Source: Vandiemenella viatica (Eukaryota; Arthropoda; Insecta; Orthoptera; Morabidae). Taken from it: 64,000 bases of DNA. A model generated the notes under the pieces. It was given only the letters and a program-made list of their open reading frames with translations, was not told the DNA's origin and made no database searches. Location: assembly GCA_031002005.1 (NCBI GenBank), contig CM061920.1, positions 115,620,095 to 115,684,094 on the forward strand. Direction: 5' to 3'. Shown here piece by piece: positions 43,310-55,338 of this stretch; positions within the stretch are counted from its first letter, which is position 1; the number at the start of each line of letters is the position of its first letter. The position numbers and the translations under genes were made by a program.

Positions 43310-44575
43310 CAAGGGTTATTTATTACTTAAAAAAAAAAAAGATCCATATGTGAATGAGAGTGAGAATGACATGCAGTGGCTGCACTGTGCATGGATGTCT
43401 GCTCCTGCCATGCTTTGCATGTATTTAGACTCTAGTTGTATGTATATTGTCTTTCTGTGTACTCAGCTGTAGAAGTTTATAATGTTTCAAAAAAATTGAT
43501 CCACCCACTGACTGTGAGATTCAGCCTGTAATTTGATTTTTGAGCATAAGAAACTGTGCAAGCAGCTGTATTTCACCATCAGGTTTGTGAAGTGTTTTTT
43601 ACTAATGCTATGAATGATAGTAATGTTCGAAAATAGATTGGAATGTTCAAGGACAAGCAGGTTAAAGCGCATGAGGAGCCTTAAGTAGGCTGATCTTCTC
43701 TGATTTCTAAGATTTAATTATGATGTGGGCAATAAAATTTAAGAGGACTAACAGTTCACTATTTCACAGTTATCAATTGATTTTTCGCAGATTTCAATAT
43801 CAGTTTTGTACACCATTGGTTTGGAGAAACTGACTGATCAAAAACTGTGTTGTTGTTCACCAAACAAAGATTGGGCTGTGCTTCATCATTTTTGGCTCAG
43901 TATCATCAGGAAGGAGATGAATTTTTGGACCAAAAGGTTACAGGAGATGAGGTCTCACATGACTCCTCAATCCAAGTCAATAGAATGGTTACACACATCA
44001 TTGTCAACCAGTGTGAAACAGTTAATTTCAGCATGAAAGATCATGCCAACTGTATTGTAGATCAGGAAGGGATTTCGTTAGTGGATTTTTATGGCAGGAA
44101 GCATAATTCTGATGCATATTGTGTAAAATTGCCATACAAGTGAGTGGTAGGGCCTACTGACCAATGTGATGTTTCTCCGTGACAACGTAAGGCCACATGT
44201 TTCTGCACAAATTGAAGGTCTAGTCAGATCTTTAAGATAGGAACAACTGGGTCGTCCATAATGCAGTCCAGACCTAGCCTGCAGTGATTTCCACCTGTTT
44301 CAGTGGTTAAAGAAGTTCCTTGGTGGTCAGCAGATCAATGATGACAAGGAAGTGATAACTGCAGTCATAGATTGGGCTTCTTGACAGGTGGCAGATTTCT
44401 TTGATGTCTGAATTCAATAACTTGTTGAAAAGTATGACAAATGTTTAAACAAAAAGTGGAAATTATGTAGAAAAGTTAGTGAAAGTATATGTATTATGGA
44501 AATAAATATATTTTATTGATATTTACAGTATTTTTCCTTATTATAAAATGGAACTCATTTTAAAAATAACCCTTG
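43310..44575 (+). mobile_element. mariner element, decayed
   Basis: The ends CAAGGGTTATTTATTA (43310) and TTAAAAATAACCCTTG (ending 44575) are inverted repeats, each beside TA. The length of 1,266 bp equals that of a standard mariner. The transposase reads on the plus strand in broken frames. Confidence 0.85.
43490..44470 (+). pseudogene. mariner transposase (DD34D), decayed
   Basis: N-terminal remnants start near 43495. The open piece 43847-44143 holds FLDQKVTGDEVSH, with the first catalytic Asp, and ISLVDFYGRKHNSDAYC. Continuing through shifts, HVSAQIEGLVRS, SPDLACSDFHLF (third Asp) and KFLGGQQINDDKEV appear up to 44370. These are the standard mariner landmarks in order. Numerous stops and indels show it is long dead. 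Confidence 0.85.
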
Positions 44576-44577
44576 TA

Positions 44578-47340
44578 TTGTGAACCCAATATGATTATCT
44601 TTACTCTGATGTGGTTATGTATTTACAGTTGATGGATCAAAGTTGTTGTAATGCTATCTGAATTCTCAATGATACATTACTATATGGCATGAATTTCAAA
44701 TTTAATAGTATAAAGATTCTGCTAGAGTATATATGTTTACGTATAATTCCTTTTCATGTAGTTGGAAATAAACAGTACTGGTTAACAATTATAAAATAAA
44801 TAAATAAATAGAAAGCAAGAAACCTATACCATCACTAATGTTAGTATAATGCAGATACACAGAAATTAGACACACATCAACAATGAGGCTTTAGTCTTTA
44901 AACTTGACTTATCTTCCTCAAAATAGTTCTTAGCAAGTATTGGATTCGTTTCTTCACAAAGGCAGTGACCAATCTATCCTATCTATGCTATGTCTTTTCC
45001 ATAGTTCTCTCATGTCTTTAGTGACAACTTGATCATTGAGCTGTAAAACTCATTTTCACTAAAAGGACATTGTGTTTAGGAAGAATGCTCAGGTGGATGG
45101 AAAAGTGAGGACTAAAAGTCAAGTAAGGTAGGCAAGAAAGTGACTGAAAGTTTTCAAGTCATCGTATGATTAAGGAAAGATGGCTGTATTATAACCTATT
45201 GTTTGATTTGATCTCTGAAAAGATTTGAATGGAAAATAATATGAAACAGTTCAAATTAATAACCCAAGTTTGCTTACTTGCATAACTGTTCTATTAGAAC
45301 ACAGACATGATGAAGTAAGGACGGTGTCACACGTTCCTGGCATCAGTTGCATCTAAATTCAATATATCCTTTCTGCTGTAAGAAAACTAATCACATGGTC
45401 ACAGGAAGATAATGACAAGATTTTTTAGGAATTGATAGTGAACAACAGGTACCAAAATTTGAAAGAAATCAGGTTCATGAGTATAATTTTCTTGTAAATA
45501 AAGCAGAAGTGAGTCCATGAATTCTAACTAAGGGAACATGTGCTACCACTCTCTAAATCTCTTATAAAGGTCTGAGTTGAGTGTCCCATCGATCTCAAGC
45601 ATCTTGAAGCATTTGTGGTGGATTCATACTCAGTGTCTGTCAAAAATTGGCACAGTGAGAAAAACGAAACCTTAATTTTGTGTACGATGTAAAAGTTTTT
45701 AGAAAAACCCATCAGACCAGTCAATGAAACTGGAGAATACAGAAGAGTTAGCCCAAAATTGCAAGCTTAATGAAAAGCAGAAAACGAGAGAGGGCTGGGA
45801 GGAATATAATAGGATTGATTCCATGTATGAGAAAGTATATGATTCACTGATGCACACCACTGTAGAGATGAGGTAAAGGTTGATATCTGGATTAAGTCCA
45901 GACTTGTCATAGGGGGAAGGGGAAAGCTAATGCAGAAGAGAATATAACTCCTTACTGCTGATGGCTTGTGTTCTCTAGACATGATCATACAAAGTAATAG
46001 CACAGTTGTGGTGTGAATGACACTTAACATAATTTTTTTTGGGTAAGATCATTTTTTAGTAAGAGTAATGTCTTCAACACAATGCTACCAAAAAACAGAT
46101 CTATACTGTTGTTATGTAAAATTAGTGTTAGTGTTATACTTAAATAGTACTGTATTTTTTTTTTTTTTAATTATCTTGTCACAAAGGTGGATATGATGTC
46201 AGATTTGTGGCTGTGGTGTGCCACAAAGTGATTCTCCATCCACACAAACTTTAGTTTCCTTATTTACTGTGGCTGCAATTGATGTTTTGTAATTTAGTTT
46301 TAATTACCATTGATTATAGGAATATTTATGCTAATTTAAATTTAATTACCATTGATTACAGGAATATTTATGCTAGGATACTTTATTAACAAATGGATAA
46401 TTCTAGTATGTATTAATATATTTTGTGGTTAGAGTTTCTTTCATGTTAATTTAAATTATTGAGATGGAAACTTTGTACCTGTTTAATCATAACTGATTCA
46501 TGTGAAGTATGCATTACAAAAACTAGGTACAGGCTGCACATATTTGAATGTAATTATTCCTTGTAAATTAAGATTTAGATATTTTGCTTATTATTTAAGA
46601 AAAGATCCTTTTTAGTTTCAGGGATTGACTTGGATTATTTTCTGTAAATGTATAAATACCCACTGATTTATAACGGTTCTTGTTGTTTTTATCCAGGTTA
46701 CTCATCCTGCAGTCAAGTGCGGAAAAGTTATATTGTCAGGAATTAATGCAGCTGTTAATGAAGAATCCTTTGTTCCTAATTCTAAGTTTTATTAGAATTT
46801 TAAAGCCATACAGATTTTCAATTGTTGAGGATTCTAGGAACTTCTTTATTGAAAATGCAAAGAAAGAGGAGTAGTTAGGATGGCATGCTTCCATTCTATT
46901 TCAGAACATGAACATAACTTTACAGATTAGTTTTGTGTGTGAGAGCTGAATAAATAATCATATAACTATAATAACATAAATATTATGTATTAATGAATGT
47001 TTACTATAGTAAATTTTATCTACCAGTAATTAGTTGTGAAACACTCTTGAAAATAGAGAATGAAAGAAACTATTATGGCATACTTTCTCACAGTTTCATA
47101 TCTCGTTGCTTTCTAAACAACATCTCTTAACAATAAAAAAAAAATGTATTTTGTCTAATTTCTAATAGTTAATATTGTGATTTTATTTGACTTCCTAGCA
47201 CCTTTATTTTCAAAATGAAGATTTTTATGCATCCAAGAAACATTTTGTAATAAGACAGGAGGATTATGTTACCTTCAACAGGTTCGTCTTTGATGGAGAT
47301 AACCTAAGTGGATTAACACGAATAAACAATGTTCCATATC
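44578..47340. other. No recognisable gene; AT-rich
   Basis: About 2.8 kb with only short chance frames. A 34-bp phrase starting TTAATTACCATTGATTA repeats at 46300-46333 and 46342-46375. I find no domain, RNA gene or transposon end. Confidence 0.4.
46300..46375 (+). repeat. Short tandem duplication, 42-bp period
   Basis: Two copies of a 34-bp phrase ending AGGAATATTTATGCTA differ at one base (TATAGG/TACAGG) and are separated by 8 bp. Confidence 0.8.
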
Positions 47341-47343
47341 TAT

Positions 47344-47465
47344 TCTATACTATTATAAATCTGTAAGCAAGCAGTGTGTGTATCATTATTTGAACAGGAA
47401 CTGTGCAAAACCTCCAAAGCAATTTCGATGGTGTTTTGGAATTTTTACAGCTAATGGTCCAAATA
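47344..47465 (+). mobile_element. Possible Helitron 5' end
   Basis: TCTATACTATTATAAATCTG is close to the conserved TCTATACTATTATAAA start of many insect Helitrons. It is followed at the usual distance by AAACCTCCAAAGCAATTTCG, resembling the AAACCGCTGAACCGATTTTG block. The base before it is T, where A is usual. I could not locate the CTAG hairpin 3' end, so only the 5' end is called. Confidence 0.45.
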
Positions 47466-48190
47466 AAAATCTGCAGAAATAGCTAATCACTTATATGTAA
47501 CTAGGGACAGAGGAAATAATTGAATACATTTCTAGACATAAAATTATGGGCCATGGATCACACTGTAATTGAATGTTCACTCCTTGCACACACAAAAAAA
47601 ACTGAAAAAATATCACACTACTTGAATTAGAATTCTGTTTAATATTTTGACTTCGAATATTTAGTTTTTCAATTTTCTTAAATGCAGTAATTAATTTAAT
47701 GTAAACATTATGAATTTGAAGAGTTTGACCAAAGATAAATATACTGATTAGTTCCTTGTGCCTTTAGTGACATCTCTAATCTGCTCCAGGCTGCATTTCA
47801 AACAAACCTACCCCTTAGGAGATAAACAAGAATAAACATTACATAGCAACACAGTCAATGTATTATTGCGAGTGTTTTAGTACTCTTCCAGTTTAAACTG
47901 AAGATGTATTATAAAATTAATTGTTACAATTTATGGTGAGTCTACCTTGAATCATGAAGTAGACGATATTGTAATTATAAAAAAATGTATTTAGCGATAC
48001 ATTTAATGTGTTTAGGTGTATTTGAATCATTTGATTTTGAAGCTCCAATATTAGTATAGATTTAATTTAATTTAACTGCAATGGAGCACACGCTCCGGTG
48101 GCAATTTCCCTAAACACCCATCTTCCCCTTTTCCTACACCCAGCTACATTTGCCCTCTGAAAATTTTAACTTTAAATTCTTTCAATGTTT
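47466..48190. other. No recognisable gene
   Basis: AT-rich sequence, possibly the interior of a Helitron remnant. No feature is supported. Confidence 0.35.
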
Positions 48191-48194
48191 TTAG

Positions 48195-49735
48195 TAAATT
48201 ATTCACCAATCCCTTGGTAACTTATTACAATCCCTGACACGCTTATCTAAAAAAGAGAATCTTCCCAAACCCTTGTGCCTGAAATCCAGTGCCAGCTTGT
48301 GGTCATGGTCATCTTTTCCCTTCAGTGCATTACTTTCCATACCTACACCAATATCTTTCCACGCCTCAGCACCAGTATATGCCTTGTACACTCCCATTAC
48401 CCTCTTCCCCCTCCTGTCTGGCAATGAATCCCATTCCAGCTCCTGTATCATATCTGTTACTTATTGCATTCAGCGATAATTTCCAGAAACAAATCTAGCA
48501 GCCCTTCTTTGCACCCTTTCCAACTCCTGTATTTGATACTCAAAATGTGGGCCCCATACTACACTACCATATTCGATCAATGGTCTGACCAAAGTTTTGT
48601 AACCCAATTCCTTTACTTCTCTCATACATCCCCTCATCACTCTCCCCAAGTGCAGAATTTTGAAACCTTTTCCTACATCCTGCCCAATGTGTCCTGCCCA
48701 GTTAAGCTTGTCATCAAAAGTTATGTCAAGATATTTACATTTCAAGTCTTCAGCAAGCAATTCTTTCCCCACTTTATAATCATAATCAACCTTTTGTTTT
48801 CTTAATTGTGTATCTAATAAGCTGACTCTTCAATGCATTTATCTTCATCCCATGTTTACCAACCAAACTAGATATCCAGTCGAGATCACCCTGAAACTGT
48901 TTACTGTTCTCTACAGTGTGATCCCTTTACATAACATTATGTCATCTAATTTTTGTCAGTAAACAATCAACACAATTATTCATTAGAATAATGAATAGCA
49001 ATGGTCCCAATACGCTACCTTGCAGCATTCCCATTTATACTTCCACACCGAGCGTGGTGGTGTAACAGCTAGTGTTCTGGCCTCGCATTCAGGAGGACGG
49101 CGGTTCGAATCCCCATCCGGGCATCCAGATTTGGGTTTTCCATGGTTTCCCCAAATCACTCCAGGTGAATGCCAGGATGCTTCCTTCAAAAAGGCCATAG
49201 CCGAATTCCTTCCCATTCCTTGCCCCCATCCTTTCCCGTCTCTAATGACCTAGTTGTTATAGGAGACGTTAAGCAGTTTAAAAAAAAAATATGTATACTG
49301 CATTTCCTATCCTAAATTTCTGTTTTCTACCTTTTAAAAAACTCTTCTACCCAGAAAATCACTTTCTCATCCACTCCAATAGTTTTTTATTTATTTACTA
49401 CCACTTTATGACAGATCTAGTGCTGAACTATCAATTTGGCCTCCTTTGTCCATTTTATCTGAAACATCTTGCATATATCCCCCCAACTGTGATTCACATG
49501 AATATCCTCATCTAAAGCCATGTTGCCTACTTGAAAACCATTTACGTTCCTCACATATATTTCTGATGTGGTTAAATGTCAATCTTTCCATTAATTTACC
49601 TACCACTGATGTCAAACTGATTGGCCTATAATTTACGACTCTATTTTTCACCCCTCCTTTATATACCGGCACTACTATCACACTTTTCCAGTCCTGTGGT
49701 AAGCAGCAAGTATCCAGACTCAATTTAAATAACAT
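48195..49735 (-). pseudogene. CR1-like LINE, RT to C-terminus, interrupted by a SINE
   Basis: Reading the minus strand from 49735, RT motifs appear in order: SVIVVPVYKGGVKNRVVNYR, PISLTSVVGKLMER and QHGFR, then CESQL and DKGGQID in a shifted frame. The SINE (49046-49282) is inserted here. RT resumes with LQGSVLGPLLFI near 48985-49020. The YADD motif is lost in a decayed stretch. The C-terminal part 48470-48772 reads KYLDITFDDKLNWAGHI and ELERVQRRAARFV, and 48203-48451 ends GRFSFLDKRVRDCNKLP. These endings are typical of the CR1/Jockey group. It is a 5'-truncated dead copy. Confidence 0.85.
49046..49282 (+). repeat. tRNA-derived SINE, copy 2
   Basis: The head GTGGTGTAACAGCTAGTG (A-box region) and GGTTCGAATCCC (B-box) form a split RNA polymerase III promoter. 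The body contains CCAGATTTGGGTTTTCC and GCCAGGATGCTTCCTTC, and the 3' end is an A-rich tail after GTTAAGCAGTTT. It is closely similar to 30745-30960. Flanks share TATACT, a possible short target duplication. It interrupts the CR1-like RT, so it is younger than that insertion. Confidence 0.88.
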
Positions 49736-50116
49736 TTCAAGATAAGGTGCAACATCACATCCAGCTATATTTAAGATATATGAAGAAAGAAGGTTCGAAA
49801 TTTGGGTAGATGCATGGAAGTGATTAGCAAGAAATACATGTTATTACCCATGGCTTAAGAATGTATACATATGATATTATGAAAACTTGTCAGTAAATTT
49901 AGATTCGTTGTAATTGCTATTGTTGGCGGCAAAAATATTTTTATAAATAGCCATCAACTGTACTGCCAAAACTATTGCAGATGGTAACTTCCATGTTGAG
50001 TGATGTCTAAGGTACTTTTCTTTTTGCTTTAATATTCACTTTTTATCCTCAGGAAAGTGTGTTCCAAATTTCTGACCAAAAGGACAACTGATTTTAGGTA
50101 CCCCCTTATTGGACCA
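49736..50116. other. No recognisable feature
   Basis: AT-rich sequence between the CR1-like LINE and the Harbinger element. Nothing is supported. Confidence 0.4.
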
Positions 50117-50139
50117 TTAAGGCCCGGTCAAACAGAGCG

Positions 50140-51729
50140 CGGGCAGCGGGCGCGTGCAGGGAGGTCTGCACGCAGCGGGCGCTGTATCACATTGTATTGT
50201 ATCAACCCTGTCAAACAGAAGGCGGGCAGAACACGCGATTCAGTCGTGGGCAGCGATCAGGTTGTGCGTGCACACAGATATCGCGCGATCACGTCTAGAT
50301 GGCGGATGTCGAAATACAGGAATTAATTGGGTATTTGACTATTTTTTGAAAATGGTTTTAAATAGTTTATTGATACACGTTATTTACCGAGTACTAATTA
50401 TTTTTTGACAAAAGTGTTTATTTTACGTAAAATTCAACGTTAAAATTTAGATGATTTGAAAGCCCGCCAAAACGCTCCTGTGCTATCTGGCGCGGGCCAA
50501 CGACACTCGTGACGTCACATGCCCCCAGGCGCTCACTCTATGTAAGTAACGTTTGGTTTGTTTCTCTGAATTTGTGTATAAATTGTTGGAAATATGGTTT
50601 ATAAATAGTGTGTAGTACATCAATTTACAACCACAACAATAAAAACTCTCTAAATAAACATAAATGTTCCCGCATTAGCTGAAATAGGAAAAATAGTCGC
50701 TTCAACTTGCTCATAGAAACCCAGACGACATTGCGACTAAGTCGCATATCATTTACTGTATAATTTGCACCATAATTTCTTTGAGATAATGTAGTACGCT
50801 GTTTAAGGCGAGTATCAGTAAAGTTAGGGTTCTTAGGTTCGATCCTCGCTTTGGAATATGTTTTGTTATTTGTGAGCATGTTCTTTAGATACTAGTTGCT
50901 GTTGGTAGCGCCGCATATTCTTTTTCTAAAATCCACTAATACATTAATTTTTTCCTAATGTTTCACAAATTTTTGGATAGCAAGAGTATTATAAACGTCT
51001 GAGTCATAACCAAAAAAAACTTCAAAACTAAAACTGGACGTTTCTTGCACACCGATACAAAGTTTTTTTTAAAAAAAACTGAAAATTACTTGCGCATTAA
51101 AAGTAAATACCGCTTATATAGATGCATTTATGTCAGAAAGGCAACATACAGTTGTATCGTCACGTAAAAATTCCAACAAAAAGTATTCAAAGCGTTCCGG
51201 AATTGTTGCGAGATTAGCGTGCAATGTTATTGTTAAAATAAATCCTATTATTCACCGCCGAGTACCTGGGTTATGTTGCAATGATGATATATCTCTGGTA
51301 TGTTTCAAAATTAAAAGCAGAAGGTTATCTTTTTATAAATGTTTTCTTGTATGATAGCAATTTATGTTTCAAACTGTTGCATGACGTTTTATACTTCTTC
51401 TAATAAAAACATTATTCTGTAAAGCAACAAGCGGCAAACAGAAAAAAAATGTACACACGAAAAAAATATTATCCTAATCAAGGTTCGAATAAAGGATCTT
51501 CAAATTTCTATAGCATTCTTTAACTCTGCAGCTACCTGGACACCATGGCAACGTTACTTTTCTTTTCGTTAATAGTAAACACTTAAACATCACAATTTCT
51601 ATGTGCGATGAAGTGAACGCGGTCGGTAAATAATTTTAGTCATTCTTATGAAGGATTTCTGTTAATCTCTAACTTCCAGTTTAAATATAAATGATTCTCG
51701 AATTGAAGTTATTACATTCTCAAGCTCCG
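50140..51729. other. Left non-coding part of the Harbinger element
   Basis: After the GC-rich terminus (to about 50290) the sequence is AT-rich. The frames at 50057-50408 and 50625-50879 have no recognisable domain. A B-box-like GGTTCGATCCTCG occurs at 50838-50850, without a convincing A box. Confidence 0.4.
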
Positions 51730-51734
51730 TAGAA

Positions 51735-53908
51735 CATGGTTCTTACGGGCCTTAAAAAGCCTTAAGAAGGCCTTATTTTTCATTTTAATTTTTAAGGGCC
51801 CTTAAAAGGCCCTAAAATTTGCTGAAAAGCCTTAAAATCTTTGAAAGAGCCTGATTTTTTTTTTTATGCCAAGATACGCCATAGTAAATTTCACTATCCC
51901 GGCGACGGGCCGATCGGCAGATTTCTCTCTGGCTCGACCTTGACCAAGTGCGAGTAAAAGTGCTTATATTTCAAGCAAGTAGTAGAGTCTTTGCACAGAT
52001 CCTCTCTTATGTAGTTCTGCTTCGTACATGCCTGCGTCTTACATTTCTTGGCAATTTCTAACAAGTTTCTTATGTATATATTATTTTATTGCATATTACA
52101 GCTTAATTTACATTAACTATTTTTTTCTTGTATGATTTACAGTGGGAAAGTGTACATTTAATGTATTATGGTTAAATAACGAAGATTACATTGGCTCGCT
52201 CCATCCCGTGATAAATACAAAGGATATTGCAGTATTTGCTGTAAAGATTTAGAAATTGGAAAAATGTCTGAAAAAGAAGTTTTCGAGAAGAAAATGGAGG
52301 TCAAAGACTTAATTTTTACGATGACTAATCTCCTATAAATTATAGAGTTGTAAGAAGTCTGACTTGCCTTGATCCTAGACAGATGGCGCTAAATAGTAGC
52401 AACTGTAATGAAAAGATGAAATATCTTCTGATTCACTTGTCAAAAATAAATTTAATTGGAGGAGGAGACTGTGATGAAATTCTTATACAGTATCATAGTT
52501 TTTTTTTGTCACAAGTTGCCTCAAATGCTTCAAACCACTTCAGCTCATTTAATCCACATGATGAGCATTCACGATTAGATATATTTTTAGAGAAGTATCT
52601 AGGCAAAGAAGATTATAACAGAGTACACAAAGTAATAAAAATATTGTTGCTGTTATCACATGGACAAGCTGATGTTGAACGAGGCTTCTCTGTAAACGAG
52701 CAGTTGGAAGTTGAAAATTTAAAAGAAGAGTCTTTAGTGGCTCAAAGATTAGTCAGTCAACATTTCAAAAACAGCAAAAATAAGTTGTTAATAACTAAGG
52801 AGCTAAGGATGTATGCAGCTATGGCTCGTCAAAAATATATTGCGTACCTGGAAGAGAAAAAAATGCAAAGAATACAGGGATTCAGGGAGTGAAACGCAAA
52901 TCTATTTTAGATTATTTGGAAGATTTGAAGTGTAAAAAGGCACACCTAGTAACTGCAATTAAAGATCTTGAAGATAATGCTGATAAACTAGCAGTTAAAG
53001 CTGAGGTTATAGGGGAAGTTAAGTACATCACACAGTCCAATAGTTTTCGACGAACCGCTAAAGTTAAAAAAGCTGAATTTGAGGATGTTGAAAGTAAATT
53101 AAGGCTCTATTGAAAGATTTAAAAGAGAATTGACCTTTGTTTTTAAACAATGTTAAAATAAAAAAAAAAAATATAATTTAAAAAGTGTATATTTTTTTTT
53201 ATTTAACCTGCATACATTTTAATGACTCTTACCAGCATGTTTTATGTTTACCCTTGTAACATATATAAGAAAATATTTGATCAAATATTCCCAATAGGAA
53301 CTACTGCTGTAACTCAAAAGATGTTGAAAAAGTTGTATTTAACCTGTTTCTTAAGCCTATGGAAAATTTTTCATCTTTAAAGGTTCTTTTACATGTAGCT
53401 TTCAAAAAGGGGGGGGGGAGGGGGTGAGTCTTCATCATTCAACATTATACCTGAAATCTAATAAGTAATTGAGCTGACAATTTGGCAGTCCTTTCTCTGA
53501 TGTAACTGCTAATGTGCTATAATGTATAAAAACAAATTCAGTTAAATTATGTATTTATATGTTAGAAATTCTTATTACTAAGGTGGTACTATTTCTTTTT
53601 GCCCTTGTGTCAGTTTTCCGGGATGTTTAATATATGAAAAGGGAAAAAGTTTCAATATTCACTGTATTGTGTGAAAACAAAAGTAAATTTATTAGAAATT
53701 TATTGTTTATTAATTTATAAGCTCAATTAAAGCTTATTTCATCATAATCTTAACATGAATATTTTAATTTCTTTGCTGTAAGTTGTATATTATTTTTTTA
53801 TAACGTTTTAATATACGTTAAATATAGCCTTAAAAAATATGAAAAATTGCCTTAAAAAGGCCTTAAAAGGGCCTTAATTTTTCTTTTGCTAAAAGAGTAA
53901 GAACCCTG
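51735..53908 (+). mobile_element. hAT-like transposon with 5-bp target duplication, nested in Harbinger
   Basis: The ends CATGGTTCTTAC (51735) and GTAAGAACCCTG (ending 53908) are inverted repeats. TAGAA occurs directly outside both (51730-51734, 53909-53913). Both sub-terminal regions are packed with GGCCTTAAAA-type repeats in inverted orientation. The 2,174-bp interior has a plus-strand gene with a finger-like N-terminus near 52140-52270 and an open C-terminal half. A 5-bp duplication is shorter than the usual 8 bp for hAT, but hAT groups with 5-bp duplications are known. Confidence 0.8.
52383..53113 (+). CDS. hAT-like transposase, C-terminal half, one frameshift
   Basis: The frame 52383-52892 (169 residues) contains VIKILLLLSHGQADVERGFS near residues 82-102, the hAT dimerisation signature (ALxLPxSxAxxERxFS type), followed by VENLKEESLVAQRL. 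The continuing frame 52889-53113 is a basic coiled coil with EVKYITQSNSFRRTAKVKKA. The two overlap by 4 bp in different frames, so one indel near 52885 probably split a single gene. Upstream, about 52190-52290, WLAPSRDKYKGYCSICCKDL reads as a zinc-finger N-terminus, but most of the catalytic middle is missing. It is the best preserved coding sequence among the DNA transposons here. Confidence 0.75.
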
Positions 53909-53913
53909 TAGAA

Positions 53914-54667
53914 TAAAAGTCAGTGGTTATTTCTATAGCTAGTCCCAAAAATAATCTACGGTATTTTTCCGCTGTAGGCTTCTACATATTGTTCTTCATT
54001 TTATATTCAACGCAAAATTTCATTATTAACAAGAGATAACCAGCAACAAATAATTGAAAACTTGGATAGCGGGAAACACTCCATACGCAGCCGCAGCGCC
54101 TAGCGGCAGGTGACGTCACTAAAGCGATCTCCAATCCCAGAGCGTTTTCGGTCACGTGACAAGAGGCAAGAAAAATTTGATTTTTATTTCGCTTTTTTAA
54201 TTAAAACAATCCATCTTTCTTTTCAAATTTAACAAAAATAGCTTCCTTAAGCATTAATCTACACGAATGACTACAATTTGTAATATATTTTGAATACTGT
54301 CAAATAGCCTATTAATTTGGTGCGCAAAAAAGATTATTTATTTGATTCACGTCATTCCGATTGCGAAAATAACAACAAAGGTGAAGTTTGGATTGAAATT
54401 GTAGAGAAAATGAAAGAAACTAGCAATTGTTATTTGCATTACTATTTATTTATTTAAAACATTTTATTTCATTTATGATTTGAATTACATTATTTATCTA
54501 ATCATTATTTATTGGTTACATTTATTTAGTTGCAACTTATTATTATTATTTATTTGCACTTTTGACATATAACATATAATAATCTTTACCTGAGTAAGCA
54601 AGACACGTATGTTTACAATATGTTTAAATATCCGTCTCCATAGCTAAATAAACACGCCACTTGTGGG
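53914..54667. other. Harbinger interior, non-coding
   Basis: AT-rich sequence between the nested transposon and the transposase relic. It contains a GC-richer strip at about 54080-54170. No gene is supported. Confidence 0.4.
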
Positions 54668-55338
54668 CTAATATGCCAAAATCATTTTCAACAGAACGTC
54701 GTGCTCTGCTATGCAGTTTATTAAATATTTTCTTTGATCGTCTTTCGGAAAAGGACGCATTAAATAAGTCTGCAGCGCGTAACTTTCGTCGGCCATACAT
54801 GAGAGACGGGGGTATCCAGGGGGGGAGCTAGGGGGCTCTAGTCTCCCCCCCAAAAGTATCTAGGGCAGCCTTCGGTAATTTTGGATACTTTTTTTTTTTT
54901 TAGTTCTATGGATTCGAGGCCCGAGGGGACTGTAAATCCACTGAAAGCAAGCCCCCAACCAAAATTAACTCAAGTCAGGCCCCCCAAACCAAAATCCGCT
55001 CAAGCCCCCCAAAAGCTAGATCCTGGATCCGCCCCAGGGGGTATCCATACCTGGCAATGCTTTCAAAGATAGAATAGTTTCACAGTGAACGAATTCAGAA
55101 TAAAAGGAAAAATTTTGAAAGATGCTACTGTCGCAGTCCGGTCGTAACTGTCAATATCAACTACAAGGAACTTGTTAACTGGATCAAAAATATCCAGTAA
55201 AACTATGGGAAAAAAGTAACCAAAATAGTTTGAGCCAATGTTGTTAGGACATTTTATTTTCACATGTTTTCCGTTTACACTTTTAATGCAATTCGGAAAG
55301 TGCCAAGGTACTCTGAACCCCTCCTCAGAGTTTTTCAC
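54668..55338 (-). pseudogene. HARBI1-like nuclease, decayed
   Basis: The first open piece (55063-55338) reads WHFPNCIKSVNGKHVKIKCP, the DDE_Tnp_4 region normally containing AIDGKH. The catalytic Asp has become Asn. It is followed by FGYFFPIVLLDIFD and FLVVDIDSYDR. After the nested MITE, 54668-54853 reads ALQTYLMRPFPKDD. A frameshift then leads to RARRSVENDFGIL (near 54670-54710) with the catalytic Glu. The MITE, the substitution and shifts all disable it. Confidence 0.85.
54817..55037. mobile_element. hAT-type MITE inside the Harbinger nuclease
   Basis: It starts CAGGGGGGGAGCTAGGGGG and ends GATCCTGGATCCGCCCCAG, ends typical of CAGGGGCGGATCCAGG hAT MITEs. The 8-bp duplication GGGGTATC lies at 54809-54816 and 55038-55045. 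The nuclease reading frame is interrupted exactly here, so it is the youngest layer of this nest. Confidence 0.85.

Noticed and set aside
50057..50408. Basic, Arg-rich 84-89-residue frames
   Set aside because: They lie across the GC-rich Harbinger terminus and are a composition effect.
50785..51545. An inverted pair of tRNA-like units in the Harbinger element
   Set aside because: B-box-like phrases occur at both places but the rest does not align, so no pair can be supported.
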